64,000 bases of DNA from Sequoia sempervirens (taxonomy: Eukaryota; Streptophyta; Pinopsida; Cupressales; Cupressaceae): NCBI GenBank assembly GCA_007258455.2, contig VDFB02000003.1, positions 37,551,876 through 37,615,875 on the forward strand. The letters run 5' to 3'. The notes under the pieces are model-generated. The model was given only the letters and a program-made list of their open reading frames with translations. It was not told where the DNA came from and searched no databases. This document shows positions 12,451-25,160 of this stretch, piece by piece (the stretch's first letter is position 1; every line of letters begins with the position of its first letter). The translations under genes were made by a program, and so were the position numbers.

Positions 12451-13400
12451 CTCCTTATTTATGTCCTAAGACTGGTCCTATGGCATAATATGATGCGTCA
12501 GTATGGATGTGAAAAGGAAGATCCTAATTAGGTCCTTTGAGTACAAGAACATGAGTCAAAGCTACCTTCAAGTCAAAAAATTCCTTGTCACAAGCTTCAG
12601 TCCACTGGAATTCAGCATATTTAGTGAGAAGAGTATACAATGGTGTTGCTACCTTGCTGAAATCCTTGATGAAATTCCTATAATATCCTGCATGACCCAA
12701 GAAACTCCTAACATCCTTTTTTTTTGCAGGTGTGGGAAGATTTGTGATTACCTCAATCTTTGCAGGATCTACTTGAATTCCCTTGTGGGAGATGTAGTGG
12801 CCAAGGACTACACCTTCCTGCATCATCATGAAGCACCTTTCACTGTTTAAGGAAAATTTTTGGTCCTCACATCTCTGTAGGACTCTCCTGAGATTTTTCA
12901 ATGCTTGATTAAAATCAACACCATAAGTGGTAAAGTCATCCATATAAATTTCCACCCAATCATAAGAGATGTCTGAAAATATGCTAATGACTACCCTCTG
13001 AAAGGTTACAAGTGCATTGTATAAGACAAATGGGAGTATTGAGTAGGAATAGGCCCCCCATGGACAAGTAAATGTGGTCTTCTCCTAGTCCTCTGGTGCA
13101 ATTTGGATATGGTTGTAGCTGCTAAATCCATCTAGAAAAGAAAAGTATTGCTTTCCTACAAGTGTGTCCAAAACTTGATCAATGAAAGGTAAGGGAAAAT
13201 GTTCCTTCTTGGTGGTAGCATTAAGCTCCCTATAATCAACACAAACTCACCATTTCCCTCCTTTCTTGGGCACAATAACTAATGGAGACACCCACTAGCT
13301 ATCTGAAATGGGGTAGATAAATCTTGCATCTAGTATTTTTTGCATCTCCCTTTTTACAATTTCTCTTAGTGCAGGGTTAATTCTTCTTTGTGGTTGTCTT
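12451..13400 (-). pseudogene. Gypsy reverse transcriptase remnant
   Basis: Ty3/gypsy reverse transcriptase. The start, PVRQPQRRINPALREIVK, is at the end of the 13876-13295 open piece. A frameshifted centre (about 13260-12960) still contains FPLPFIDQVLDTL and the F-x-D-G-x-SSYNHI block. The C-terminal piece 12955-12524 begins with the catalytic YMDDF box and continues with VLGHYISHKGIQVDPAK and RSFLGHAGYYRNFI. Stops and frameshifts make it inactive. Confidence 0.9.
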
Positions 13401-14931
13401 ACTGGGGTGCAATCATCTCTAATGTAAATTTTGTGTTTACAAAGTTTAGGGTCCAATCCCTTCATATCATGATATTCCCACACAAATGCATGTTGATGGG
13501 TGCTTAATAAGTTTTCCAATAACAATTGTTGTTCTTCACGTAATTTACTGTTAACATTCAGATACTTTCCTTCTAACACTTGTACTTGTGTAGTTAACTT
13601 TATCATGGATGCTTCATTAACACATGGTACCTTTAGTTCATATGGCAACAATGTATGGGACATACATGTTGATGTAGGAAGAGCAGCTGCAAGAAGAACG
13701 TATGTAGGAATAGTGGCTACAGGAAGAGCAGAAAGAATTGTCTTGACTGGAGTAGCAGAATGAGAATATGAGGATTCCTCCACTTCACAATGGTTTTGAA
13801 TGATGTTAGCCAATACTTCATCTTCATCTTGGAGCTGCATGAAAGAGCTTCTACCTAACATCATAAGTTGTGCCACAAAATTAACTTCCTTGGCCTCTTC
13901 ACCAACATGTGGCCTAACATCATAAGTTGAGTAGGAGGATAAAGAACAAACTTTTTAGTGCTCTTCCCATTTGAAATGGTCATGTCACCTGACCGAAATC
14001 CAATGTATGCATCTATGGTTGCTAACCATGGCCTTCCAAGAATAATGGGATACCCGCCTAGTGTAGCTTTAGGAAAAAGAATCATAAAGTTTGTTGGGTA
14101 CTCCCAGGAGTCTAAAACTAACACAAGATCCTCCACTATACCATCAGGCTTAACAATAGAACTATCAGCAAGTTGTAGGACAATAGGAGTGGATCTCATG
14201 CTTGCAATGTTTAGTTTCTGCAGGATGTCCTTGGTCGTTACATTTATTGTTGCCCCTAAATCAATCAGAGCATTCTTTATTTGGATCCTATTTATAACTG
14301 CTACCACAGGACTACCTAGGTCATTGTACTTGGGGATAGTCACTTTTCCAAGCATGATGTTATCTAGTTGTCCCACCACATGAACTCTAATTGGGTCTTT
14401 CTTCTTCCTACCTGGCTTCTTGAGGCATGCTTCCTTGATTGCCTTGCCATAAATTGGGGCATCCTTTATGGCCTGAAATAGAGGTATCTGAACACATATA
14501 TGCTTTAGATGATCCAAGATTTCAAAAGTTGTATCCTCCTTTTCTTCCTTCTTCTTGGCAACTTCCAATATATAAGGAAATGGTGGTTCTTGTTCAGTCT
14601 TCTTGACTTGGACTGGTTCAGGATTTTTAGGTGCACTTGGTTGAATGGAATCATTCAGAGGTTCCTCCTCCTCTTCCATAGGAAGCTCAGTGATAATGAG
14701 ATTGGAAGGGGTTGGTAAAGTAGTTCTTGAACACAAATGGATGTCACTTACACTCACAAAATATGTAGGGAATTGATTTGAATCAGTAGAGTATGCAAGT
14801 TGTTGTTGTGGTTGGTTATTTGGATTGGGTGTGGGATGAGCTGGTAGCTGAGTAGGTTTAGGTGGATTTGAGGTTGGATTAGTAGGTGGAGGCATTATAG
14901 TAGGTTGTTGGGGATAAGAAGGTGGTTGCAT
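13401..14931 (-). pseudogene. Gypsy protease and gag-pol linker
   Basis: The longest open piece of the element (14931-13861, 356 codons). It has a Pro-rich linker, then a retropepsin with IDLGATINV as active site and IILGRPWLATIDAYI as the flap-side motif. A DLGA rather than DTGA active site is common in plant Athila-type proteases, so it need not be a mutation. The 13876-13295 piece overlaps its end and leads into RT. Confidence 0.85.
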
Positions 14932-14979
14932 GTAACTGGTTGTCTGGATAGGCCATTGTTATCCTCCCCTCCATTGATT

Positions 14980-16365
14980 TGTTTGTTGTCAATTTCTTAG
15001 AGGTGGTTAACAATGCCCTTGAAATTGTTGTCAATTCCCTTGAGGTTTTTTCCACTGGGGTGGAGAGTTTTGATGATTGGACCAAGCATTTGGAGGGTTA
15101 CTCCAAGGCTGTGGTAGATATCCTCCATAGCTGGATGGATATGGGGGCTGCCATTGGTTTCCAAATGAATAGGAATTGAAATATGGCCCAACATAAGAGA
15201 TTGGATCTGGTGGCATACCTTGTCTTGGATCCCAAGGCCTCCTTTGTGCAACATAGTAGACTTGGTCTTCTTCAATCTGGATTGGCTTGAACTCAAGTGC
15301 AATCTTCTTTCCTTCAATATTGGCTACCATCTTGCATCTGTAGTCTTTTTTTCTACGATGGGGGCAATACTCTGCCAACATTACCTCTGCCTCCTCTTGC
15401 TTCTTCTTGGCTTGAAGTGTATCTAGATGAGTAGCTAGATTGTTTATAATGTCTTGCTTGAAGACTGCCAGCGAATGAGTAATCTCCATTCTTGAAACTC
15501 CACCAGTAGTTGACTTACCCATGGAAGATTGGTAAGCTCTCCCTTTCTTTGAAACTTCCCTAGAGTAGTTCTAACATATTTTCTTGATATCTTCCCAAGG
15601 AAATTGGAAGATATCTCCTCCTCTCATCAGGTCTAAGGCATAAGTGTAGTTTCCATTGATTCCTCTTAAGAAAAGAAACTTTTGTGAGTCTTCATTGAGT
15701 GTATGGTGTGGATATTTTTGTAGGAAAAATAGAAACCTTGCAATATAATCTTCCAGGCTCTCATCTTCTTTTTGCTGCATCCTGAAAATTGTCACCTCTC
15801 ATGTCACTACCCCTGCAATACTCCTTATATTTATCAAGAAATTTTTTCTCCGTGTCTTCCCAAGTTTCCACAGTATCTCTTCCTAGGCTCATGAACCATC
15901 TTAATGCAGCCTCTTTTTAGAGTGGTAGGAAATAGCTTAAGCCTATGGGCATCGATGGTATAATCATAACTCCTGCAAAGTACGTCAAACTCAAACAAAA
16001 GGGTATCAAGATCTTCTGTGACAAGTCCATAGAACTTGGGGAGTGCTGAAGAAGGGATGTTCTTGATGTTTTCAACTTCATTATGATGGGAAATGGAGAA
16101 AGGAAAAGCTGGTTGGTTAGGTCTATTCCTATTTGCATCACCCATGCTTGCTTGATGTAGTTCCAAAGAAAATGGGTTCTCAAGCTGATTTTGGTCTTCA
16201 GTGGAGACTTCAAAACTAGTCAGATCAGGAAATGCATCAGCAAAGGGGTGTGGATCTTCTTCTTCTTCTTCTCTTGGTAGGTTCTAATATTCAACTAGCT
16301 GGAATGGATTATGATTGTTAGGAAGGAATCTCCTATAAGCATCCCTTCTCCTTCCTCTATGCATG
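14980..16365 (-). pseudogene. Gypsy gag remnant
   Basis: Gag capsid protein. The most likely start is the ATG at 16365-16363 (MHRGRRRDAYRRF), with an in-frame TAG about 26 codons later. The capsid domain is covered by 16166-15834 (IPSSALPKFYG, LLFEFDVLCRSYDY) and 15795-15571 (DESLEDYIARFLFFLQKYPHH). The C-terminal piece 15522-15031 has a Lys/Arg-rich AEYCPHRRKKDYRCK that looks like a broken zinc knuckle, and a Pro/Tyr/Gln/Trp-rich tail. Confidence 0.85.
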
Positions 16366-16521
16366 CAATATCAACTCACTATCATCCAACTCACACAAAG
16401 AATTGGTAAAGAATAAGGGGGGTCATTACTTCCTAAATGAGGGTATACTAAGAACAACTTTAGAAACACTACAACAAGAAAAAATACCAATGACTCCAAA
16501 GAACTCCCTAGTTTGACACCA
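16366..16521 (-). other. Gypsy 5' leader
   Basis: Short untranslated leader between the primer site and the gag start; no reading frame is recognised. Confidence 0.6.
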
Positions 16522-16539
16522 TCCCCGACAATGGTGCCA
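16522..16539 (-). other. Gypsy primer binding site (tRNA-Asp type)
   Basis: Minus strand TGGCACCATTGTCGGGGA, four bases from the LTR end. The plant Athila/Tat-type site TGGCGCCGTTGCCGGGGA, complementary to tRNA-Asp, differs at three positions. Confidence 0.8.
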
Positions 16540-16543
16540 AAAA

Positions 16544-17778
16544 TGTTGGCCTCCTACAATGATTTAATAACTAAGCCTTTACAACCATGATTCAGATATT
16601 GGAAATCTAACCTAAATAGTTATTTCAATCATCATGAAGGTGCATTTAAATTTTCAATCCAGGGACGTGAACTTGAAATGGGTCAGCACAATATGTGCAC
16701 TAGGAACCCAAAGTAGTCATTTTCATTCTAGAGCTAAGGAAAAAACAATACTAAAAGTAAATTTCTTAGAAAGGAATAACATGAACGCTAACCATCAATA
16801 AACAACTACATCAAGCTAAAATGCATAGCAAGAATGAAAATATGAGCAAACAAACAAGGCACTACTCTGTCTACTTTGGCTGCAGGAATAGTCACAAAAT
16901 GGAATTCTAGTGGCTGCAGGAATAGTTGGTGCCAGATTTCTAACTAATCACTAAACATAAAGTAATACTAAACTAATACTAAACTAAAGGAAAGATTAAT
17001 CACCAAGTGGGCCCCCTTGGATAAGTATCCTCTAAAACTACTGAGAACTTAGATGCTCGAACTCATAACTTTATTTTATTCACTGTAAATCATGAGTACA
17101 AAAGAGTAATATATTTGGATTACTGAAAACTCAAGAATGCAAGTACAATCTCGAATCATGCAACCTCCTAAGGAAGGAGAGTCAGATATTTATTTATACT
17201 ATCAACTAAACAAGGTAGTCAACTCCACGATTAGGAGGACGCCATTTAGGGAAAACATAGAAAGTGGAGTGGTAACGGTTATGCGTGCATGGAATCTAGT
17301 TAGACATGCAAGTCCAAATGCGGATTTAGCACAGTAGTAACGCCCGCATCCGCTCAACCAACATTAAAATCCACTACAAGGTAGTTACATTTGGTTTGCA
17401 TGAGGAATATTTTTCTATCGACCTCCTTTGACCTTTGAGTGATTCCTTTGTTGGACGTTATGGTGCATGCCCAGTTGGTGGTGTCTTCCTCAACTTAGCA
17501 TCCTCAAATTAAATCTGCATGGCAATGTCAGTACGCACAATAATTGCATATCTATAACCACCTTAAGGAACATTCATTAACCACATGCAAAATTAATGTA
17601 GATAGTCCCTTTAACATGCCATTATCATTAAAGGTTTGTAGGAATAAGATTAAGCCCAATGTTTATAGTTTGATGGAAATATCATAAAAGTATCAACACT
17701 TAATGTCAAAGTCCATGATAACCTCAATAACTAGATCACAAATTCTAACCAAAACTAGACCATATTCTAGACTCATTA
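16544..17778 (-). repeat. Gypsy 5' LTR
   Basis: 1235 bp, TGTTGGCCTCC ... GACTCATTA. The terminal CA has become TA, matching CATCA in the 3' LTR apart from one change. It is longer than the 3' LTR mainly because ACTAATACTAA is duplicated in tandem near 16970. Confidence 0.9.
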
Positions 17779-17783
17779 GGGAA

Positions 17784-18439
17784 ATGACCCCTAACTTTTC
17801 TCGGAGATACTCAAAAGTATCATTAGGAAGAGCCTTCGTAAATATATCAAAAATTTGATCCTTCATAGGGACATACTCAAGCTTTACTTCATTTTCCACA
17901 ATCTTCTCTCTCAAGAAATGATACCTGATAGATATATGCTTTTTCCTTGAGTGCATCACTGGATTCTTTGAAATGTTAATTGCACTTGTGTTATCATAGA
18001 AGATAGAAATAGGATCATCATACACAACCATGATATCTTTCAATGTTTGTTTCATCCATATAACTTGTGTACAACAAGATGTAGCAACAATATACTCAAC
18101 TTTAGCAGTAGATAAGGTAACTGAATCTTGTTTTTTACTCAACTATGCCACCAATCTGCAACCAAAAAAGAATGCACCACCACTTGTACTTTTTTTGTCA
18201 TCTACACATCCACCTCAATCTGAATATGTATAAGCACTTAGTGTAAATTTAGTATCTCTAGGATACCACAAGCCATAATCCAGAGTGCCATTCAAATATC
18301 TGAATATTTTTCTAACAGCAGCAACATGTGTTTCCTTAGGATCTTCTTGAAATCTAGCCACAAGACAGACAACATTCATAATATCTAGTCTACTAGCAGT
18401 CAAATACATTAGTCCACCAATCATAGATCTATACTTGCT
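17784..18439 (-). pseudogene. Copia copy 2, RNase H remnant
   Basis: Copia RNase H with the C-terminal end preserved. SKKQDSVTLSTAKVEYI, FYDNTSAINISKNPV and a KHISIRYHFLREK block are readable. N-terminal to it is GGLMYLTASRLDIMNVV (18424-18215). Frames are broken by stops. The gypsy insertion lies directly beyond its end. Confidence 0.85.
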
Positions 18440-19230
18440 CTAATCAACCTTATGTGAATCATCATCTTTACCTAATTTGCAACTAGTCACCATAGGAGTG
18501 TATATCGGTTTGGAACCATCCATCCCAAACTTCTTCAACATCTCTCTTGCATACTTAGACTGTGAAATAAAGATTCCTTTCTCTGTTTGATTAATTTGCA
18601 GCCCAAGAAAGAAATTTATCTCTCCAAACATAGACATTTCAAATTATTTTTGCATCTCTTTCACAAAAATTTTACACATAGTTTCATTTCCTCTAAAAAT
18701 AATGTCATCAACATATACAACCACAATCAAGATTTTTTCATTTTCAACTTTAAAGTATACGTTACTATCTGTCACACCTTTTTTGAAACCTTGTTGAATC
18801 AAGTACCTGTCTATCCTTGCATACCAAGCTCTAGGTGCTTGCTTCAATCCATATAAATCTTTCTTCAATCTATAGACCATGTCTGGTTGATCTATCAAAT
18901 AAAATCCTTCTGGTTGTTCCATGTAGACCTCTTCTTCTAGCTCACCATTCAAAAATGAAGACTTGACATCCATCTGATGGACTTTGAAATCTCTATGAGA
19001 AACAAACACTAAGAACATTATGATAGATTCCATTCTTTCTGCCAATGCAAAATTCTCCTAAAAATCTATGCCTTCTACTTGTGAGTAACCCTTACACACA
19101 AGCCTTGGTTTTTTTCTGACCACTTCTCCATTCTCATCCAACTTATTTCTAAATAACCACTTTGATTCAGTAATGTTTTTGTCTCTCGGTCTTGAGACCA
19201 ATTCCCAAGTTTGATTCTTCTCAATCTACA
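18440..19230 (-). pseudogene. Copia copy 2, reverse transcriptase remnant
   Basis: The best preserved RT of the array. The open piece 19045-18644 has FKVHQMDVKSSFLNGELEEE, LKKDLYGLKQAPRAWY and an intact YVDD box. A TAA replaces a Glu codon right after KEMQK, then 18637-18440 continues with FGEINFFLGLQINQTEKGIF. The region from 19230 to 19046 is frameshifted. Confidence 0.88.
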
Positions 19231-20692
19231 TAATTTATTCCTTCATATCTTCTATCCAATGCTCATCTTTACATGCTTCACTTACAACCCTTGGTTCAAT
19301 CTCAAAAAGTAAACATAAGTTTACTTCACCATTAGCCACTCTACTTCTTGTCAATACTCCTTTTGTCTTGTCAACAATGATTTGATTTTTTGAATGATTC
19401 TTTCGCACATATCTCAATATCTTAGGGGACACTACAAGAGCTTCTTCTTTTTTTTCTTCTTCTTCATTTTTCTTCTCTTGCTCATCCTTTTCATGTTCTT
19501 CCATAATTTCTTCAATCCTTACACAATTAGGTTCATCAGATACATATCCATCAACATCAATTGAATTCTTCATTGCTTCATCAACCTTGAAATTTGTGCT
19601 TTCTACAATCTTCCTTAGTCTTTTCTTGAAACATTTGTAAGCCTTGCTTCTAGTAGAATATCCAAGAAAAATACCTTCATCACTTCTTGCATCAAACTTT
19701 CCTAAATTTTCTTCATCCCTTCTAATATAACATTTGCTTCCAAATACCTTGAAATACTTAACAGTAGGAATTCTTCCATACCATAGCTCATAGGGGGTAT
19801 TTGTACCGTTTTCTCTTGCTTGAACTTGATTGAATACATAAAAAATAGTTTGAATAGCTTATGTCCAATAAACTTCTAGTAAACCAACCTCAATAATCAT
19901 TGATCTAGCAGCCTCTTCAATTGTTACGTTCTTCCTTTCAACAACTCCATGTTTTTGAGTTCTCGGAGTAGATAATTGTCTTTTTATTCCATACACTTCA
20001 CAAAAAATATTAAACTCATGGGAAGTGAATTCACCACCTCTTTCAGACCTTAATCATTTTATCCTCAAATTTACTTCATTTTCAACCATAGCTTTGAATG
20101 TCTTGAATCTATCTAATGCATCTAATTTCTCTCTAAGAAATGTAACCCATGTATATCTAGAATAATCATTAATCAAAAGCATAAAGTAACCTTCACCTTG
20201 TACACTTATCACTCTTTAAGGACCACATAGATCTATATGATTTAAATATAGTAGTCAAGTAGTATATTTTTCCTTTTATCCATAATGGTTTCTTGCTTGC
20301 TTCCCAAACTGACAATTCCTACAAATAGCATTAACAATCTTTGTAATCCTTGGTTAATCTCTCACGACTTAAAGTACACTAATCCTTGCACCAAGTTATC
20401 AAAATTCATATGACACATTCTTCGATGCCATAATCAACTATCATTAATCTAAGTCAAAAAGCATCGTCCATCAGCACCCTTAAGTTGATAGATATTTCCT
20501 TCAGATTTCTTTCCTACGACAATCATTGTTTTGGATCCTTTTTTGATCTCACATCTTGCATCCTCAAATACAAGATTATGTCCTTTACTACAAATCTTTC
20601 CAACACTCAAAATATTATTCCTTATACCCTTAACATAGTATACATCACCAATATTATGCTTTCCATCAAAACTTACTGAACTTATCCCACAA
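19231..20692 (-). pseudogene. Copia copy 2, integrase remnant and protease end
   Basis: The acidic integrase tail is open at 19573-19235 (Glu/Lys-rich, then KILRYVRKNHSKN). The core and zinc-binding region, up to about 20460, align with copies 1 and 3 but are cut into short frames. From 20461 to 20692 the sequence is the segment between integrase and protease. At 20692 a solo LTR interrupts the element. Confidence 0.8.
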
Positions 20693-21926
20693 AGTTTTGT
20701 TGAAAAATGAGGTGTTTTCTTAGCTTAATACTCTGTAAAACTTCAATATTGCTGTTCTAAGTAAGTCTTTTCTTTGTTACATAAATTCTTTGTGGATGAT
20801 TATCTTGATTAATCCATTTTACTGTTGTAGAATGTAGAGAGAATTATTTAGAAGAACTAGACAGGATAATAGAAGGATCACACAAGATATACCGTGGAGA
20901 AACCCTTTCGGAAAAAACTCCACCAAGAATTATTCTATTATTCAAACTCAATTACAATAGCTCCAATTCTTGCTTGAGAATGCTTCTTCTGTCTTTACCA
21001 ATCTTCTTCACACCTGCAATAACCAATCTCTCAACTCTATTCAACTTGAATGAGATATATAGACAATATGCAACCTTGTAATCTCCAAATGGTGATAATT
21101 ACAATGCATAAGCACAAGCCCTTGAAAAGGTACGCCATATTCCTTCAAGTAGAGTTCTTCAGTGAAGACTAAAGCTTACAGCATGTGCATCATGCATTTG
21201 GGTGTCCCAAACTGAAGCTACAACTTCTCCTTCACTTCGGTGATAATTCCAAAGCTATTCCTCAAAGATGGCGCCCACAATTAAAGCTACTTAACTGAGC
21301 CATCAAAAATATCTTAACATGCATTGGAGTTAATTCCAATAAAGCATATTGGGCGCCCAAGTTGTCTTCAAGTGCTTTATTGTTAACTGAAACATTTACT
21401 CAACACCATTCCCAAAGAATGGTCATCCCTTGTTAACTGGAGGTAGTCCCTGTTATCTGTCATACAACTCAATGTTATTTAGCCATGCATTACAAGTTAA
21501 CTGAAGCTAACTACATGCAACTCAAAATAACTAACATGCATGAAATATGCACTTGCATGCAACTGAAGATAACTGAACCGAACCGAACTAAACTAAAACT
21601 GAATCGAATGAACTTAATCAACTTAGAACTTCAAGCAAAACATCAAATCCTAACTCCTAGGATCTTTACATGCATTCAGAAGTGTTAACTGTTACTCCGT
21701 ATAGTTAACTGAACATAAGGTGAGTTTCACCTTACCATGTGTGCACCCACATGCTCCTATTATTTAGGAATAAATACAAATGTCAATTTCATGATTTATT
21801 TCATCCAAATATTAATCTCATCCTAATCTTAGTGTTGTTGAACACATTCCAAGAATCTACGAGATACATGAAATAATTAATGTTTTAGGATTTGCAATTA
21901 AATGGCATCCTATTTCCAACAAGTTT
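20693..21926 (-). mobile_element. Solo copia-type LTR with 5-bp target duplication
   Basis: The 1224-bp insertion 20698-21921 has plus-strand termini TGTTG...CAACA, flanked by AGTTT on both sides (20693-20697 and 21922-21926). Removing it restores ACAAAGTTTTAGCACC, which matches ACAAATTTTAGCACC of copies 1 and 3. No internal region is present, so it is a solo LTR left by LTR-LTR recombination. Minus orientation is inferred from the CCGTGGAGAAACCC block, which resembles GTGGAAAACCC in the minus-oriented copia LTRs. It is a different family from LTR-A, -B and -C. The interval 21370-21720 has many TTAACTGA-like short repeats. Confidence 0.9.
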
Positions 21927-22807
21927 TAGCACCAATATCATCTCCAAACATAACTAAGCCTCCATAATATTTTTTAAGTTTAACAAACTTACTCTTATCA
22001 CCAGTCATGTGATGTGAACAACCACTATCAACAACCCAATAGTTCTTTTCCAGTTTAGCATGTAGGGCAGAGATTACAATACCTTCATTTTTCTCCTTCT
22101 CTAGAGGGCATTCCTTAACCTGGTTTTTAGAATTATCAGAAATAGGTTCATCTTTTATAGCCAAGAACAAGCATTCATTTTCATGAGGATCTCCATAATC
22201 AGATCCCCATCAAATATACTAGCATCTTCACTCACATAATATGCTCTATTGATATTCTTACCTTTCTTTTCTTTCTCATATCTTTGTTTATTCCTCTTAG
22301 CTCTTTCCAAACACCTTGTAGCATAATGACCTATTCCTCCACAACTAAAGCATTTAAAAGGTAACTTACCTTCATACTTGTCAGATCCTTTCTTCATATT
22401 TCTCAAAAATTTAGCTTCTACTTCATCAAGATTTTCTTCATCTAGATCTTCAACTTTTGTAGCCTTAGAAGCAGTCTCTGATTTGGATCCATTTCTCAAA
22501 TTCAGCTTTCTCATCTCATAACATGTCAGAGTTCCCAACAATTGATATTTAGTGTAAGTCTTGTAATCTATATGTTCTTCAATAGCACATACCTTTTCGT
22601 TGTAAGCATCAAGGAGAGTTCTAAGAATCTTCTATACAATTATGGATTTATCTATTGTAGAACCAAGTCCTCGCATTCCAACTATTACCTCATCCAATCT
22701 CTGTACATAAGCTTTAACATTCTCATCTTTAGATATGTGTATGAGTAATTTTTCCAGCCATCTCGGACCTTCCTTATGTGGTTAAGCTCTTCTTCAAGGA
22801 ACCATAC
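21927..22807 (-). pseudogene. Copia copy 2, gag and protease start
   Basis: Gag with intact zinc knuckle CFSCGGIGHYATRC (22541-22155 piece). The protease start is NYWVVDSGCSHHMTGDKSKF (22170-21910 piece), where D-S-G is the active site. The gag N-terminal part is missing: around 22735 the sequence jumps from GAT(A)TGTGT to GAGTAATTTTTCC, a deletion of about 300 bp relative to copy 3. Confidence 0.85.
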
Positions 22808-22819
22808 TCTGATACCAAT
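22808..22819 (-). other. Copia primer binding site, copy 2
   Basis: Minus strand ATTGGTATCAGA directly after LTR-B, as for a plant copia element primed by initiator tRNA-Met. Confidence 0.8.
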
Positions 22820-24105
22820 TGTTGAAGAAGACAACTGAGAGGGGGGTTGAATCAGTGTTAGCAAATTTAACCTCTATAACATTCACCGAAACTTAGATCA
22901 ATCACAATTGTTAACTCTATTAAGATGATTAAACATTAAGTGCAAGTGCAGAAACTGAAAACCATCACACAAACACAGTAACACTAGATTTATGCGGAAA
23001 ACCCAATGAAGGAAAAGCCATGGTGAGGATTAACTCACACTATAGAGAATATCAAAACAAACTACAAAAGGCTCACTGCCTGAGAAAAGGGATCACTACC
23101 AAAATAATGAATCACTATCCGGATTAAGTCTCAATGTCCAACAAGGTTAACCACCTGGAGGGCTCACTTCCATAGAGATACAAAGAAGATAGATGAGATA
23201 TGTTACAGAGAGAAGAAAATCTCAATGCAACAAGTAAATTCACCACAATTTTCTCAACCACTTGCAAACATGCATGAATGATAGAGTCCACCTTTAGCTC
23301 ACTGTATCCAGAAAATCAAAATTTAGACTTTGCATTGATCTGCCACACTCACATCACATACATCCACAGATTCACATCTATCTGGTCTATTTATTTGCAC
23401 TTATCTCTTGTCTTTCTTTCACCACTAACTCATCATGTATTTATACTAACTTCAACTTTGAAACATATCCAAATTTGGTCATCCATCATTAAATTAAAAT
23501 TAGGTTGGCACCAAAACATCCTAGGGTGGAATTAGAATCAGGGTGACCCAAAGACACGCTTGATGAGAACCCAAATAGGTCCCAACATGCTTCATCAATT
23601 TTGAAGGTAGTTTTTAACAGAAGGTTGGCCAAACCAGTGTAAAACACATAGAACAATTAAGCAAGATCCTTTCAGATACCAAAATTATCTTCAACATGAA
23701 ACTTAACTCTAGAACCGCAAGTCATAAGACTTAATCAAAGAGAAATTCATACCAACAACATTTTTCCCAAACCTCATCCAGAAGCATAGAAAACCACAGT
23801 TCGCAACTGGTGAACATAACTCGCACTATACAATGAATCAGAAACCAAAAATTTGGATATAGTAGCTTCCAACAACCATGATCAACATATCTAAACTGCA
23901 CACACATAGAAGCAAATCTTGAAGCAAAACCCAAAGCAACCATTGAACCTACAATCATCCTTCAATACAATTTTCTCAATATCCTCGACATATACAACCA
24001 ATAACCTAAATCCATGACAGTAATGAAAAAAACAAATAGTTGATAACCAATTGACTAGTTGAAATCAATGACAACACCATAAAAAAATTCTCCGTACTTG
24101 CAACA
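22820..24105 (-). repeat. Copia LTR-B, shared by copies 2 and 3
   Basis: 1286 bp, TGTTGAAGAAG ... TTGCAACA on the plus strand. It is the 5' LTR of copy 2 and the 3' LTR of copy 3. In the first 250 bp it differs from LTR-A at about one base in eight by eye. Confidence 0.85.
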
Positions 24106-24495
24106 ATCTGCCCCTTTTTCATTGATGGCAACACATATGTGAAAAACCATCAAAGACAACATACTAGCTCTAAACACTCTTCTCATGATTTTGCTTTGTT
24201 TTTCTTCCCCTTAGTAGATAATATTTTTTCACATGATACTCTTCATCTTCCCAAAATAGTCTTTTTCACATGATATTCTTCATCTTCCTCTCCCCCATTT
24301 GACATCAATAGTAAAGGAAAAAGATGTTTTACATTGATTTCCCCCTTGACATTAAAAATGGAATTCTCATACAATGACAACAAATGACACTACCTACCCC
24401 CCTTGAGAGGTAGCCACCAAAACATCAGTCCAAAAGAAAAATAGATCCATAGATTCATCAAACTAATGCATCTAGTTCAAGATAGGAGGGGCAAT
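24106..24495 (-). other. Copia copy 3, polypurine tract and 3' untranslated region
   Basis: Begins with the polypurine tract GAAAAAGGGGCAGAT on the minus strand (24106-24120). The rest is non-coding and contains the intact GGAGGGGCAATGACC site at which the gypsy element entered copy 2. Confidence 0.75.
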
Positions 24496-25160
24496 GACCA
24501 CTAACTTTTTTCGGAGATACTCAAAAGTATCTTTAGGAAGAGCCTTCATAAATATATCAGCAATCTAATCCCTCGTAGGGACATACTCAAGCTTTACTTC
24601 ATTCTCCACAACCTTCTCTCTCAAGAAATGACACCTGATAGATATATGTTTTGTCCTCGAGTGCATCACTAGATTATTTGAAATGTTAATTGCACTTGTG
24701 TTATCATAGAAGATAGAAATAGGATCATCATACACAACTGTGATATCTTTCAATGTTTGTTTCATCCATAGAACTTGTGTACAACAAGATGCAACAACAA
24801 TATACTCAACTTCAGCAGTAGACAAGGTAATTGAATCTTGCTTTTTACTAGACCATGCCACCAATCTACAACCAAGAAAGAATGCACCACTACTTGTACT
24901 TTTTTTGTCATCTACACATCCATCCCAATCTGCATCTGTATAAGCACTTAGTGTAAATTCAGTATCTCTAGAATACCACTAGCCATAATCTAGAGTGCCA
25001 TTCAAATATCTAAATATTATTTTAACTGTAGCAACATGTGTTTCCTTAGGATCTTCTTGAAATATAGCCACAAGATAGACAACATCCATGATATATGGTC
25101 TAGTAGTATTCAAATACAATAGTCCACCAATCATAGATCTATACTTTCTCTAATCAGCCT
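24496..25160 (-). pseudogene. Copia copy 3, RNase H remnant
   Basis: The open piece 24864-24565 contains WSSKKQDSITLSTAEVEYI, FYDNTSAINISNN and HISIRCHFLREKV, the acidic-residue motifs of copia RNase H. Frameshifts and stops separate it from RT. Confidence 0.85.

Larger units (their letters stand above)
6511..17783 (-). mobile_element. Complete, degenerate Ty3/gypsy (Athila-like) element with target duplication
   Basis: An 11,263-bp element (6516-17778) with two LTRs, inserted in the 3' region of copia copy 2. The flanks are GGGCA (6511-6515) and GGGAA (17779-17783). Copy 3 has the undisturbed site AGGAGGGGCAATGACC, so this is a 5-bp target duplication with one later change. Minus-strand order is LTR, primer site, gag, protease, RT, RNase H, integrase, extra ORF, polypurine tract, LTR. 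The DLGA-type protease, the tRNA-Asp type primer site and the extra ORF after integrase suggest the Athila group; this is an inference. The LTRs differ at very roughly one base in ten over their first 350 bp, so the insertion is old. Confidence 0.9.

Noticed and set aside
13958..14383. 141-codon plus-strand frame
   Set aside because: Shadow of the gypsy protease on the other strand.
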